Source: Paraburkholderia fungorum (lineage in GTDB: Bacteria; Pseudomonadota; Gammaproteobacteria; Burkholderiales; Burkholderiaceae). Taken from it: a DNA stretch of 64,000 bases. Positions within the stretch are counted from its first letter, which is position 1; every line of letters begins with the position of its first letter. The stretch spans positions 82,189-146,188 of the forward strand of contig NZ_MCAS01000015.1 of assembly GCF_003610895.1 (NCBI RefSeq), read 5' to 3'. This document shows positions 33,298 through 41,345 of this stretch, in pieces. The notes beneath the pieces are model-generated. The model was not told the DNA's origin and did not search any database. It worked only from the letters and a program-made list of their open reading frames with translations. The position numbers and the translations under genes were made by a program.

Positions 33298-34962
33298 TTA
33301 TCGCGCGATTGGCTTGTAACGCAGGCGCTTCGGACGTGCAGCTTCTTCACCGAGGCGTGCGCGCTTGTCCGCTTCGTATTCCTGGTAGTTACCGTCGAAG
33401 AACGTGATTTGCGAATCGCCTTCGAACGCCAGGATGTGCGTCGCGATCCGGTCGAGGAACCAGCGATCGTGCGAGATCACCATCACCGAGCCGGCAAATT
33501 CGAGCAACGCATCTTCCAGCGCGCGCAGCGTTTCGACGTCGAGGTCGTTCGACGGTTCGTCCAGCAGCAGCACGTTGCCGCCCGCGATCAATGTTTTCGC
33601 CAGATGCAGCCGGCCGCGCTCACCGCCCGACAGGTTACCGACGGTCTTTTGCTGATCGCCGCCCTTGAAGTTGAAGCGGCCGATGTACGCCCGCGAAGGC
33701 GTTTCGTACTTGCCGACCGTCAGCACGTCCGCACCGCCGGAGATTTCTTCGAACACGGTCTTCGAACCGTCCAGCGCGTCGCGGCTCTGGTCCACGTAAG
33801 CAAGCTTGACCGTCGGGCCTTGCACGATCTCGCCCGAATCCGGCTGTTCGCGGCCGGTCAGCATGCGGAACAGCGTCGACTTACCGGCGCCGTTCGGCCC
33901 GATGATGCCGACGATTGCGCCGGCCGGAATCTTGAAGCTGACGTCGTCGAGCAGCAAACGGTCGCCATATGACTTGCTGACGTTCTTGAACTCGATCACT
34001 TCATTGCCCAGGCGGTCGCCGACCGGGATGAAAATTTCCGAGGTCTCGTTGCGCTTCTGGTAGTCCTGGCTGTTCAGTTCCTCGAAGCGGGCGATACGCG
34101 CCTTCGACTTCGCCTGACGGCCCTTCGGATTCTGGCGCACCCACTCCAGTTCCTTCTTGATCGCTTTCTGACGCGCCGATTCCGACGACTCTTCCTGCTT
34201 CAGGCGTTCTTCCTTCTGGTCGAGCCAGCTGCTGTAGTTGCCCTTCCAGGGAATGCCGTGGCCGCGGTCGAGTTCGAGAATCCACTCGGCGGCGTTATCC
34301 AGGAAGTAGCGATCGTGGGTGACGGCGACGACGGTGCCCGGGAAGCGCGTGAGGAACTGTTCGAGCCAGTCGACCGATTCCGCGTCCAGGTGGTTGGTCG
34401 GCTCATCCAGCAGCAGCATGTCCGGTTTTTCGAGCAGCAGTTTGCACAACGCGACGCGGCGCTTTTCGCCGCCCGACAGGTGTTCGATCTTTGCGTCCCA
34501 TGCCGGCAGGCGCAGTGCGTCGGCGGCGATTTCGATCTGCTGTTCGGCGCTGCCGTCGGTGGTGGCGAGAATCGCTTCGTACTTGGCCTGCTCCGCGGCG
34601 AGCGCGTCGAAGTCGGCGTCCGGTTCCGCGTAGGCGGCGTAGATTTCGTCGAGTTTCTTTTGCGCGCCGAAAACGTCGCCGAGACCTTCCTCGACCGCTT
34701 CACGCACCGTCTTGTTCGGATCGAGTTGCGGTTCCTGCGGCAGATAGCCGATGTTCAGGTTCGGCATCGGCGTGGCTTCGCCTTCGATGTCCTTGTCCAC
34801 ACCCGCCATGATGCGGATCAGCGTCGACTTGCCCGAGCCGTTCAGGCCGAGCAGACCGATTTTCGCGCCGGGGAAAAACGACAGCGAGATGTCTTTCAGG
34901 ATTTGACGCTTGGGCGGCACGATTTTGCCGACCCGGTTCATGGTGAAGACGTATTGGGCCAT
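33298..34962 (-). CDS. ettA: Energy-dependent translational throttle protein EttA (ABC-F)
   Basis: This 554-residue protein has two ATPase domains without membrane segments: Walker A GLNGSGKST and GPNGAGKST, signatures LSGGEKRR and LSGGERGR, joined by a charged P-site tRNA interaction motif (residues about 240-290). EttA binds the ribosomal E site and gates entry into elongation according to the ADP/ATP ratio. Its near full-length match to E. coli EttA (555 residues) makes this secure. The start is MAQYVFTMNRVGK. Confidence 0.96.
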   Translation of the reverse strand: MAQYVFTMNRVGKIVPPKRQILKDISLSFFPGAKIGLLGLNGSGKSTLIRIMAGVDKDIEGEATPMPNLNIGYLPQEPQLDPNKTVREAVEEGLGDVFGAQKKLDEIYAAYAEPDADFDALAAEQAKYEAILATTDGSAEQQIEIAADALRLPAWDAKIEHLSGGEKRRVALCKLLLEKPDMLLLDEPTNHLDAESVDWLEQFLTRFPGTVVAVTHDRYFLDNAAEWILELDRGHGIPWKGNYSSWLDQKEERLKQEESSESARQKAIKKELEWVRQNPKGRQAKSKARIARFEELNSQDYQKRNETSEIFIPVGDRLGNEVIEFKNVSKSYGDRLLLDDVSFKIPAGAIVGIIGPNGAGKSTLFRMLTGREQPDSGEIVQGPTVKLAYVDQSRDALDGSKTVFEEISGGADVLTVGKYETPSRAYIGRFNFKGGDQQKTVGNLSGGERGRLHLAKTLIAGGNVLLLDEPSNDLDVETLRALEDALLEFAGSVMVISHDRWFLDRIATHILAFEGDSQITFFDGNYQEYEADKRARLGEEAARPKRLRYKPIAR

Positions 34963-35217
34963 TTGCTTGCAATAGACGTTGACGCCGCCGGCCGCGAAAG
35001 GGCGGCGGTCGTGGGTGGATGGGTAATCGGTGTTGTAGCCGGGCAGTGCGCCCGGCGCCGGACGGTGCGGCGTCGAGCTCGGTGTCGAACTTCGCGACGC
35101 CCCGCGCGGGCGGGTAGTTCAGGTGGCATTGTACTTCGGGCCGAGGGCGCGGCGGCAGACGGTGTCCGCGGGGGAGTCCGCAGTGGTGTCAGTTGGCGCG
35201 CCTTTGGCCGCCCAGGG

Positions 35218-35517
35218 CTAGAGCCAGTCCGCTACGCCGCCGTGCCGGGAACAGGTGCCGCTGCGATGCCGGCTGAAGCTATAGCTGCCGTCGCGGCAAC
35301 GCGCCGTGGCGCCTTCGGGCGCCTTGCCGGACAGCGAGCGGGCGGGGGCGTGCACCGTATTGCCGTCGCGATTGGTGTAGGTGTTGTGATTGCTGAGGTT
35401 CGCTTCGTCGGGCGATGTGCCGGGCGCGACGTAAGCGAACGCCGATGTGACGCCGAACAGCAGCGCGGCGGCGACGACGGCGGATCTGCGAAAGCCCCTG
35501 GTGATGATGCCTGTCAT
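35218..35517 (-). CDS. Secreted DUF3761 protein
   Basis: The 99-residue protein has a signal peptide (basic start then SAVVAAALLFGVTSAFA, cleavage near residue 29) and a C-terminal DUF3761 domain recognised by ARCRDGSYSFSRHRSGTCSRHGGVADW, which holds two Cys and two or three His. It should be periplasmic or secreted; the function of the domain is not known. It stands alone between ettA and ugpC. The 255 bp between it and ettA are very GC-rich and hold no gene. Confidence 0.85.
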   Translation of the reverse strand: MTGIITRGFRRSAVVAAALLFGVTSAFAYVAPGTSPDEANLSNHNTYTNRDGNTVHAPARSLSGKAPEGATARCRDGSYSFSRHRSGTCSRHGGVADWL

Positions 35518-35570
35518 GGTCCTTGACGGGTTGTTATTCTGGGTGCGGCGATGATGGCCTGAACGGCGTG

Positions 35571-36659
35571 TCAGTTCGCGCGCCGTCCCGTCGAAGAATC
35601 GAAGAAGTGCAGATGCTGCGCGGGCAGCGCCACCTGCAGCGTTTCGCCCGCGGCGGGCCGGTGCGTGTGCGGCAAGCGCACGGTCACATCGTGCTTGCCC
35701 CAGCGGCCGTGCGCGAGATTGTCCGCACCGAGCAGTTCGCAGGAGTCGACGACGAGCGTGGCCTGCGCGGCGTCGGCTTGCCCCGGCGTCAAGTGCTCGG
35801 GGCGAATGCCGAGCGTCCAGTCACGCCCTTTGGCCACCTGCTGGCCAATCGACGCAAGCCCTTGAAGCGGCAGCTTCGGTCCGTTGCCCGCCACTTCAAA
35901 CGTTGAGCCATCATCCGACACCCGGCCTTCCAGCAGATTCATCCCGGGCGAACCGATGAAGCTCGCGACGAATACCGTCGCCGGCCGTTCGTAGACCTCG
36001 GTCGGCGCGCCGATCTGCTCCGCGTGGCCCTTGTTCATCACGATCACGCGTTGCGCGAGCGTCATCGCTTCGATCTGGTCATGGGTGACGTAGAGACTCG
36101 TGGTGGCGAGCCGCGCATGCAGGCGCTGGATTTCGAGCCGCATCTGCACACGCAGTCGCGCGTCGAGATTCGACAGCGGTTCGTCGAACAGAAACACCGC
36201 CGGTTCACGCACGATCGCGCGGCCCATGGCGACGCGTTGCCGCTGTCCACCCGACAACTCGCGCGGCTTGCGTGCGAGCAGCGGTCCAAGCTCGAGAATC
36301 TGCGCGGCAGCGTCTACGCGCTTCGCGATCTGCGCACGATCGACACCCGCGATCTTCAGCGCATAGCCCATGTTTTCGGCGACGCTCATGTGCGGATAGA
36401 GCGCGTAGTTCTGGAACACCATCGCGATGTTGCGATCCTTCGGCTCCAGTTGATTGACCACCTTGCCGGCGATCGAGATGGTGCCTTCGGAAATGCCTTC
36501 GAGCCCGGCCACCATCCGCAGCAAAGTCGATTTGCCGCAGCCCGACGGCCCGACCATCACGACGAACTCGCCGTCCGCGACGTCCACGTTAATGCCGTGC
36601 AATACGAACTGTTTGCTGTCGTAGGTCTTTTTAACGCCTTGCAGAGTCAGTGCAGCCAT
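35571..36659 (-). CDS. ugpC: Glycerol-3-phosphate ABC transporter ATPase UgpC
   Basis: The 362-residue ATPase has Walker A GPSGCGKST (near 37-45), signature LSGGQRQRVAMGRAI and Walker B VFLFDEPLSNLD, followed by a C-terminal MalK-type regulatory domain. It powers import of sn-glycerol-3-phosphate and its diesters through UgpA/UgpE. It is the last gene of ugpBAEC, 111 bp after ugpE. Because MalK-like subunits are interchangeable, specificity rests on the operon context, which is complete here. Confidence 0.94.
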   Translation of the reverse strand: MAALTLQGVKKTYDSKQFVLHGINVDVADGEFVVMVGPSGCGKSTLLRMVAGLEGISEGTISIAGKVVNQLEPKDRNIAMVFQNYALYPHMSVAENMGYALKIAGVDRAQIAKRVDAAAQILELGPLLARKPRELSGGQRQRVAMGRAIVREPAVFLFDEPLSNLDARLRVQMRLEIQRLHARLATTSLYVTHDQIEAMTLAQRVIVMNKGHAEQIGAPTEVYERPATVFVASFIGSPGMNLLEGRVSDDGSTFEVAGNGPKLPLQGLASIGQQVAKGRDWTLGIRPEHLTPGQADAAQATLVVDSCELLGADNLAHGRWGKHDVTVRLPHTHRPAAGETLQVALPAQHLHFFDSSTGRRAN

Positions 36660-36770
36660 GCCGTTTTAGCCTTTTTCGTTGCTTGCCGCGTATTCGTCAC
36701 GTATTTCCCACGTATCGCGCGGTGTTCTTGATTCAATGTCCGGCGCCGAAGTTCGCCTACGCCGCGCGAG

Positions 36771-37616
36771 TTATTTCTCCGAGTCCACGAGTCCACGCAC
36801 GAACCAGCGCTGCATCGTCAGGACGACAGCGAGCGGCGGCAGCATGGCGAGCAGGGTCGCGGTCATCACGAGGTGCCATTCGGTCGCCGTGTCGCCGGAA
36901 GCGATCATGCTTTTGATGCCGACCACGGCGGTGGTCAGCGATTGCTGGCTCGTAATCAGGATCGGCCACAGATACTGATTCCAGCCGTAAATGAAGGTGA
37001 TCACGAACAGCGCGGCCATGTTCGTTTTCGACAGCGGCAACACCACGTCCCAGAAGAAACGCAGCGCGCCGGCGCCGTCGATACGCGCCGCTTCCATCAG
37101 TTCATCGGGCAGCGTCATGAAGAACTGACGGAACAGGAAGGTGGCGGTGGCCGAGGCGATCAGCGGTAAAGTCAGGCCGCTATACGTATTGCTCATATGC
37201 ATCGACGACACGACCTGCACGGTCGGAAAGATCCGCACTTCGACCGGCAGCATCAGCGTGATGAAGATCAGCCAGAACGACAGATTGCGAAACGGAAAGC
37301 GGAAAAACACGATCGCGTACGCGGAGATCATCGAGATCGCGATCTTGCCGATCGAAATCACCAGCGCCATCACGAGGCTATTGAACAGCATGCGGCCGAA
37401 CGGCGCGGCGGCATTGCCGCTGCCTTGCGACCAGACCGTCGCAATGTTCTCGAACAGATGCGTGCTCGGCACCAGCGAGAGCGGCACGCTGAACACCTCG
37501 TGCTCGCTCATCGTCGCCGCGCAGAACGCGACGTACACGGGAAACACCACCAGCACGACGCCGAGAATCAGCACCGCATGGCAGAAGAGGTCGAAACCGC
37601 GGCGGTTCTCGATCAT
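36771..37616 (-). CDS. ugpE: Glycerol-3-phosphate ABC transporter permease UgpE
   Basis: This 281-residue inner-membrane protein has six predicted helices and the EAA loop (ELMEAARIDGAGALRFFWDVVLPLSK) that contacts UgpC. It forms the channel with UgpA. Its ATG overlaps the end of ugpA by 4 bases (ATGA), implying translational coupling and equal synthesis of the two permeases. Confidence 0.95.
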   Translation of the reverse strand: MIENRRGFDLFCHAVLILGVVLVVFPVYVAFCAATMSEHEVFSVPLSLVPSTHLFENIATVWSQGSGNAAAPFGRMLFNSLVMALVISIGKIAISMISAYAIVFFRFPFRNLSFWLIFITLMLPVEVRIFPTVQVVSSMHMSNTYSGLTLPLIASATATFLFRQFFMTLPDELMEAARIDGAGALRFFWDVVLPLSKTNMAALFVITFIYGWNQYLWPILITSQQSLTTAVVGIKSMIASGDTATEWHLVMTATLLAMLPPLAVVLTMQRWFVRGLVDSEK

Positions 37617-38497
37617 GAGTATTGAACCCTGCGTTCGATGAAGCGGAATTGCACGACCGTCAACGCCACGACGATCACCATCAGAATGACGGACTGCGCG
37701 CCCGAGCTGCCGATGTCCAGACCCTGGAAGCCTTCGGCGAAGATCTTGTAGATCAGCGTACGGGTGGCTTGCGCCGGGCCGCCACCGGTGGCGGCGTCGA
37801 TCACCGGGAAGGTGTCGAAGAATGCGTAGGTGATATTGATCACCAGCAGGAAAAAGCTGGTCGGCGAAAGCAGCGGCAGCGCGATGCCGAAGAAACGCCG
37901 TACCGGACCGGCGCCGTCGATAGCCGCCGCTTCGATCAGCGAACGCGGAATGGCCTGCAAGCCGGCATAGAAGAACAGAAAGTTATAGCTGACCTGTTTC
38001 CACACCGATGCCAGCACAACCAGAAACATCGCCTGGCCCGAGTTCAATGCGTGATTCCAGACGATGCCGTACTTCGCGAGCGCATAAGTGACGAGGCCGA
38101 TGCTCGGGTTGAACAGGAACGACCACAGCACGGCGGCGATGGCGGGCGCGACCGCATACGGCCAGATCAGGAGCGTCTGATAGGCCCGGGCGCCGCGCGT
38201 CACGCGATCCGCACAGACCGCGAGCAGGAGCGAAATTACCAATCCGCTCACCGTGACGAGCGCACAGAAAATCAGCGTCGTATAGAACGACGACAGATAG
38301 AGCGGATCGGCGAATAGCTGCTTGAAATTGGCGAGTCCGACAAATTCGGTCGACGTGCCGAACGCGTCCTGGCTCTGCGTGGATTGCCACAGTGCTTCGC
38401 CCGCAGGCCACAGAAAGAACAGCAGCGTGATCAGGAGTTGCGGCGCAACGAGCAGGTAGGGCAGGACGCTGGTGCCGAAGCTGGAGCGCTTTTCCAT
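37613..38497 (-). CDS. ugpA: Glycerol-3-phosphate ABC transporter permease UgpA
   Basis: The 294-residue protein has six predicted helices and an EAA loop (SLIEAAAIDGAGPVRRFFGIALPLLS). It forms the membrane pore with UgpE. It follows ugpB after 75 bp that contain a strong hairpin, which probably lowers the permease yield relative to the binding protein. Start MEKRSSFGTSVLP. Confidence 0.95.
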   Translation of the reverse strand: MEKRSSFGTSVLPYLLVAPQLLITLLFFLWPAGEALWQSTQSQDAFGTSTEFVGLANFKQLFADPLYLSSFYTTLIFCALVTVSGLVISLLLAVCADRVTRGARAYQTLLIWPYAVAPAIAAVLWSFLFNPSIGLVTYALAKYGIVWNHALNSGQAMFLVVLASVWKQVSYNFLFFYAGLQAIPRSLIEAAAIDGAGPVRRFFGIALPLLSPTSFFLLVINITYAFFDTFPVIDAATGGGPAQATRTLIYKIFAEGFQGLDIGSSGAQSVILMVIVVALTVVQFRFIERRVQYS

Positions 38498-38528
38498 TGA
38501 GAATTCCCGAGGTTCTTCTACAACAAGA

Positions 38529-38554
38529 GGTTTCGGTGCGGACGCACCGAAACC
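38529..38554 (-). promoter_or_regulatory. Intercistronic hairpin between ugpB and ugpA
   Basis: Perfect 12-bp arms (GGTTTCGGTGCG and complement) around a 2-nt GA centre, with no long T-run. It likely stabilises the upstream ugpB message or reduces read-through, a common means of making more binding protein than permease. Confidence 0.7.
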
Positions 38555-38572
38555 TTGCCGGCTGGTGCCTGG

Positions 38573-39898
38573 TTAATTACCGGCTTTCTCGAAGCGGCGC
38601 AGCAGCTCGTCGCCACGCGACACCGACGAATCGAGTGCCTGTTGCGGCGTCTTCTTGTCCGCCCACACCTGTTCGAGTTCTTCGTCGATCACGGTGCGGA
38701 TCTGCGGCATGTTGCCCAGACGCAAGCCCTTCGTGTACGGCAGGGGCGGTTTGTTGAGCATTTGCTTGATCGCGGTATCGCTGCCCGGATTCTTCTCGTA
38801 GAAGCCTTGCTGCTGGGTCAACTGATACGCGGCGGTCGTGACCGGCAGATAGCCGGTGTCTTGATGCCACTTCGCGGCAACCGGTGCCGACGACAGATAA
38901 GACATGAATTTCGCCACGCCCTTGTATACAGCCGGATCTTTGCCGGACAGCACCCACAGACTTGCCCCGCCGATAATCGCGTTCTGCGGCGCGCCCTTCA
39001 CGTTCGCGTCGTACGGCATCATGCCGGTGCCGAAACTGAATTTCGCGTACTTCTTGATCGTGGCAAGCGAGCCCGACGAGTTCGTAATGATCCCGCAGTC
39101 GCCGCTATAGAACTTCGACACCGGTTCGTCTTTGCGGCCGACGTACGTGAAGGTGCCTTCCTTCTGCATGTTCTGCAGGAACTGGATGTGCGCGACCTGC
39201 AGCGGCTTGTTGAATTCGAGCTGCGCGTCGGCACCGTCGAACCCATTGTTCTTCGACGCGAACGGCGCGCCATGCCAGGCGCTATAGTTTTCGAGCTGAA
39301 TCCAGCTCTGCCAGCCCGACGAATAACCGCATGTCATGCCCGACGCCTTGAGCTTCTGCGCGTCAACCTGCAATTCGGCCCAGGTTTTCGGCGGCTGATT
39401 CGGATCGAGCCCGGCTTTCTTGAACGCATCCTTGTTGTAGTACAGCACCGGCGTCGAGCTATTGAACGGCATCGAGATCAGTTCGCCGGTTTTCGCGTCG
39501 CTGTAGTAGCTGGCAATGGTCGGTACGAAGGCTTTTTCGTCGAGCGGCACGCCGGCTTGTTTGAACACTTCCGAGACCGGGATCACGGCCTTTTTGGCTT
39601 GCATCATTGTCGCGGTGCCGACTTCGTAGACCTGCAGAATGGCAGGCGCGTTGCCGCTGCGATAGGCCGCGATGCCCGCAGCGAGGGTCTGGTCGTAGCT
39701 GCCCTTGAACACCGGTACGATCTTGTAGTCGCTTTGCGACGCGTTGAACGCGTTGGCAATGTCGTTCAGACGCTCGCCGAGAGCGGCTTCCATGGCGTGC
39801 CAGAACTGGATTTCAGTGGCGGCATGGGCTGCCTGGCTCATGCCGAGGCTCAATACGGCGGCAACGGAAAGTGAACGGAATAGCGGCTTGCAACTCAT
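38573..39898 (-). CDS. ugpB: Periplasmic glycerol-3-phosphate-binding protein UgpB
   Basis: The 441-residue protein has a signal peptide (cleavage near AHA, residue 26) and an ABC solute-binding fold starting ATEIQFWHAMEAALGERLN, the family's well-known start. It captures sn-glycerol-3-phosphate and glycerophosphodiesters in the periplasm. AAGGAGA lies upstream of the chosen ATG at 39898. A structured 42-nt element ends just before the ribosome site, and a PhoB-type promoter lies about 100 bp upstream. First gene of ugpBAEC. Confidence 0.95.
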   Translation of the reverse strand: MSCKPLFRSLSVAAVLSLGMSQAAHAATEIQFWHAMEAALGERLNDIANAFNASQSDYKIVPVFKGSYDQTLAAGIAAYRSGNAPAILQVYEVGTATMMQAKKAVIPVSEVFKQAGVPLDEKAFVPTIASYYSDAKTGELISMPFNSSTPVLYYNKDAFKKAGLDPNQPPKTWAELQVDAQKLKASGMTCGYSSGWQSWIQLENYSAWHGAPFASKNNGFDGADAQLEFNKPLQVAHIQFLQNMQKEGTFTYVGRKDEPVSKFYSGDCGIITNSSGSLATIKKYAKFSFGTGMMPYDANVKGAPQNAIIGGASLWVLSGKDPAVYKGVAKFMSYLSSAPVAAKWHQDTGYLPVTTAAYQLTQQQGFYEKNPGSDTAIKQMLNKPPLPYTKGLRLGNMPQIRTVIDEELEQVWADKKTPQQALDSSVSRGDELLRRFEKAGN

Positions 39899-39912
39899 CG
39901 ATTTTTCTCCTT

Positions 39913-39954
39913 TGTCGACCGGCGTTAGCGCTTTGGCGCTGAATCCGGTCCCAT
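39913..39954 (-). repeat. 42-nt two-stem leader element, copy 3 (ugpB leader)
   Basis: Same element as the tandem pair before the APC permease gene: outer stem GACCGG with CCGGTC, inner stem AGCGC-CAAA-GCGCT, ending GACA one base before AGGAG. Preceded by a perfect GCAAC-TTC-GTTGC hairpin (39955-39967). Confidence 0.78.
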
Positions 39955-39994
39955 GCAACTTCGTTGCGAAATGGGCGCGAATGCGAATCGCGCG

Positions 39995-40028
39995 ATTCTA
40001 TTTGTGTTCGATGACAGTCTGGCGACGG
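39995..40028 (-). promoter_or_regulatory. PhoB-type promoter of ugpBAEC
   Basis: On the minus strand, CCGTCGC-CAGA-CTGTCAT (40028-40011) resembles the Pho box of two 7-bp repeats 4 bp apart (second repeat perfect, first 4 of 7). The -10 TAGAAT (40000-39995) starts 10 bp after the box, the spacing at which PhoB replaces a -35. Confidence 0.65.
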
Positions 40029-40083
40029 CTGCCGGACGGCGGTCCGTTTTTGACGGGAGCCGGTTGCGGCAATTTAACACCGG

Positions 40084-40101
40084 CTGTCACGAAACTGAAA
40101 T
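40084..40101 (+). promoter_or_regulatory. Second Pho-box-like site, oriented toward the GDPD-family gene
   Basis: CTGTCAC-GAAA-CTGAAAT on the plus strand matches the Pho-box consensus at 11 of 14 positions with correct 4-bp spacing. No good -10 follows at 10-11 bp, so its use is uncertain. The rest of the 363-bp gap 39899-40261 shows nothing else clear. Confidence 0.5.
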
Positions 40102-40261
40102 AGGGAGTATCGGAAGGCGCGATTTTGCGCAAAGTCAACCCGGCACGCAGGCCGTTGATTGCCGTTGCCCGTTTGCGGGTACGTTGGAAAGAGGGACGTT
40201 GGGCGTGTTTTGCTCGAGCATGCACGGTTTTGGTTCACGTGTTTATTAATCAGGATTCCAG

Positions 40262-41236
40262 ATGCTGAGTTCAGTGCGATTAGCTGTTTGCGGTTCGATT
40301 GCGGGCCTCGTGCTCGCAGGGTGTGCGTTGGCACCCGTCACGACGGAGAATGGGCCGGCGCCCGTCACTTCGTTGCCGAGGATCATCGCGCATCGTGGCG
40401 GCACGGGCGACGCGCCCGAAAACACGCTCGAAGCGATTCGCCAGTCGATCGCGCATCATGCCGACGCCATGTGGCTCACGGTTCAGTTGAGCAAGGACGG
40501 CGTACCGGTGCTGTACCGTCCGGCCGATCTGTCGGCCTTGACCGATGCGAAGGGGCCTGTGTCCGCTCTCACGGCAGCGGAACTCGCGCGCGTGAACGCG
40601 GGCTGGAATTTCCGCCGCGGCGATGGGTATCCCTATCGCGATCGCCCGGTCGGCATTCCAACACTGCGGGAGGCATTGCGTGCGCTTCCGGCCTCGATGC
40701 CGGTCATCCTGGACATGAAAGCGCTGCCCGCCGCGCCGCAGGCGCTGGCTGTGGCGCGGCTGCTTGATGAGGAAAACGCCTGGTCGCGCGTCACGATCTA
40801 TTCGACCGAAGCCGATTACCAGCAGAGTTTCGCGGCCTATCCGCAGGCAAAACTATTCGAGTCGCGCGATGCGACACGTGGACGGCTCGTGCGCGTCTTG
40901 CTGAATCAGGGTTGCGTGGACGCCCCTGCGGAGCACGCGTCGACCGCCTTCGAGTTGCATCGGGCAATGACCGTGGTCGAGAAATTTACGCTGGGCGAGG
41001 GGCGCTCCGATGTGCAGGCAACGCTATGGACGCCCGCCACGGTCGCCTGCTTCCGGCAAAAGCCTGATGTTCGGATCGTGGCGATCGCGGTCAATAATGC
41101 GGACGACTATCGGATGGCAGCGTGTCTGGGAATCGATGCTGTGCTGGCGGATTCGCCGTCGAAGATGGCGGCCGTGCGCGAAGGTATCGCGATGCCGCTC
41201 AAGTGCGCCGCAGTCAACGCGAAGCTCGCTCAGTAA
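40262..41236 (+). CDS. Glycerophosphodiester phosphodiesterase-family lipoprotein lacking catalytic residues
   Basis: The 324-residue protein has a lipoprotein signal (LVLAGC, Cys21) and a GDPD barrel starting IIAHRGGTGDAPENTLEAI (His44, Arg45, Glu53). The metal-binding ExD that normally follows (IELDVQL) reads MWLTVQL, with Trp71 and Thr73 in place of Glu and Asp; the second catalytic His (HD after the next strand) reads Arg86-Pro87; the later ExK reads Asp-Met-Lys. So the fold is recognisable but catalysis by the usual mechanism looks unlikely. Facing ugpBAEC, it may bind rather than cleave phosphodiesters. No gene symbol is given. Confidence 0.85.
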   Translation: MLSSVRLAVCGSIAGLVLAGCALAPVTTENGPAPVTSLPRIIAHRGGTGDAPENTLEAIRQSIAHHADAMWLTVQLSKDGVPVLYRPADLSALTDAKGPVSALTAAELARVNAGWNFRRGDGYPYRDRPVGIPTLREALRALPASMPVILDMKALPAAPQALAVARLLDEENAWSRVTIYSTEADYQQSFAAYPQAKLFESRDATRGRLVRVLLNQGCVDAPAEHASTAFELHRAMTVVEKFTLGEGRSDVQATLWTPATVACFRQKPDVRIVAIAVNNADDYRMAACLGIDAVLADSPSKMAAVREGIAMPLKCAAVNAKLAQ

Positions 41237-41242
41237 AACAAA

Positions 41243-41270
41243 AAAGCCCGCTTTTAAGCAGGCTTTCGTG
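41243..41270. terminator. Probable terminator between the GDPD-family gene and ychF
   Basis: AAAGCCCGC-TTTTAA-GCAGGCTTT stem with one C-A mismatch, A-run before and short T-run after; convergent genes. Confidence 0.7.
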
Positions 41271-41345
41271 GGAGATGCGATAAGCGGCGGTGGTTGATGT
41301 CCGTCTGGCCTTCTGCCATTCAACCGCTTGCGCCAGACCGAAGCC

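Noticed and set aside
34258..35526. A 422-codon plus-strand open frame over ettA and the DUF3761 gene
   Set aside because: Spans two real genes on the other strand and has no recognisable features.
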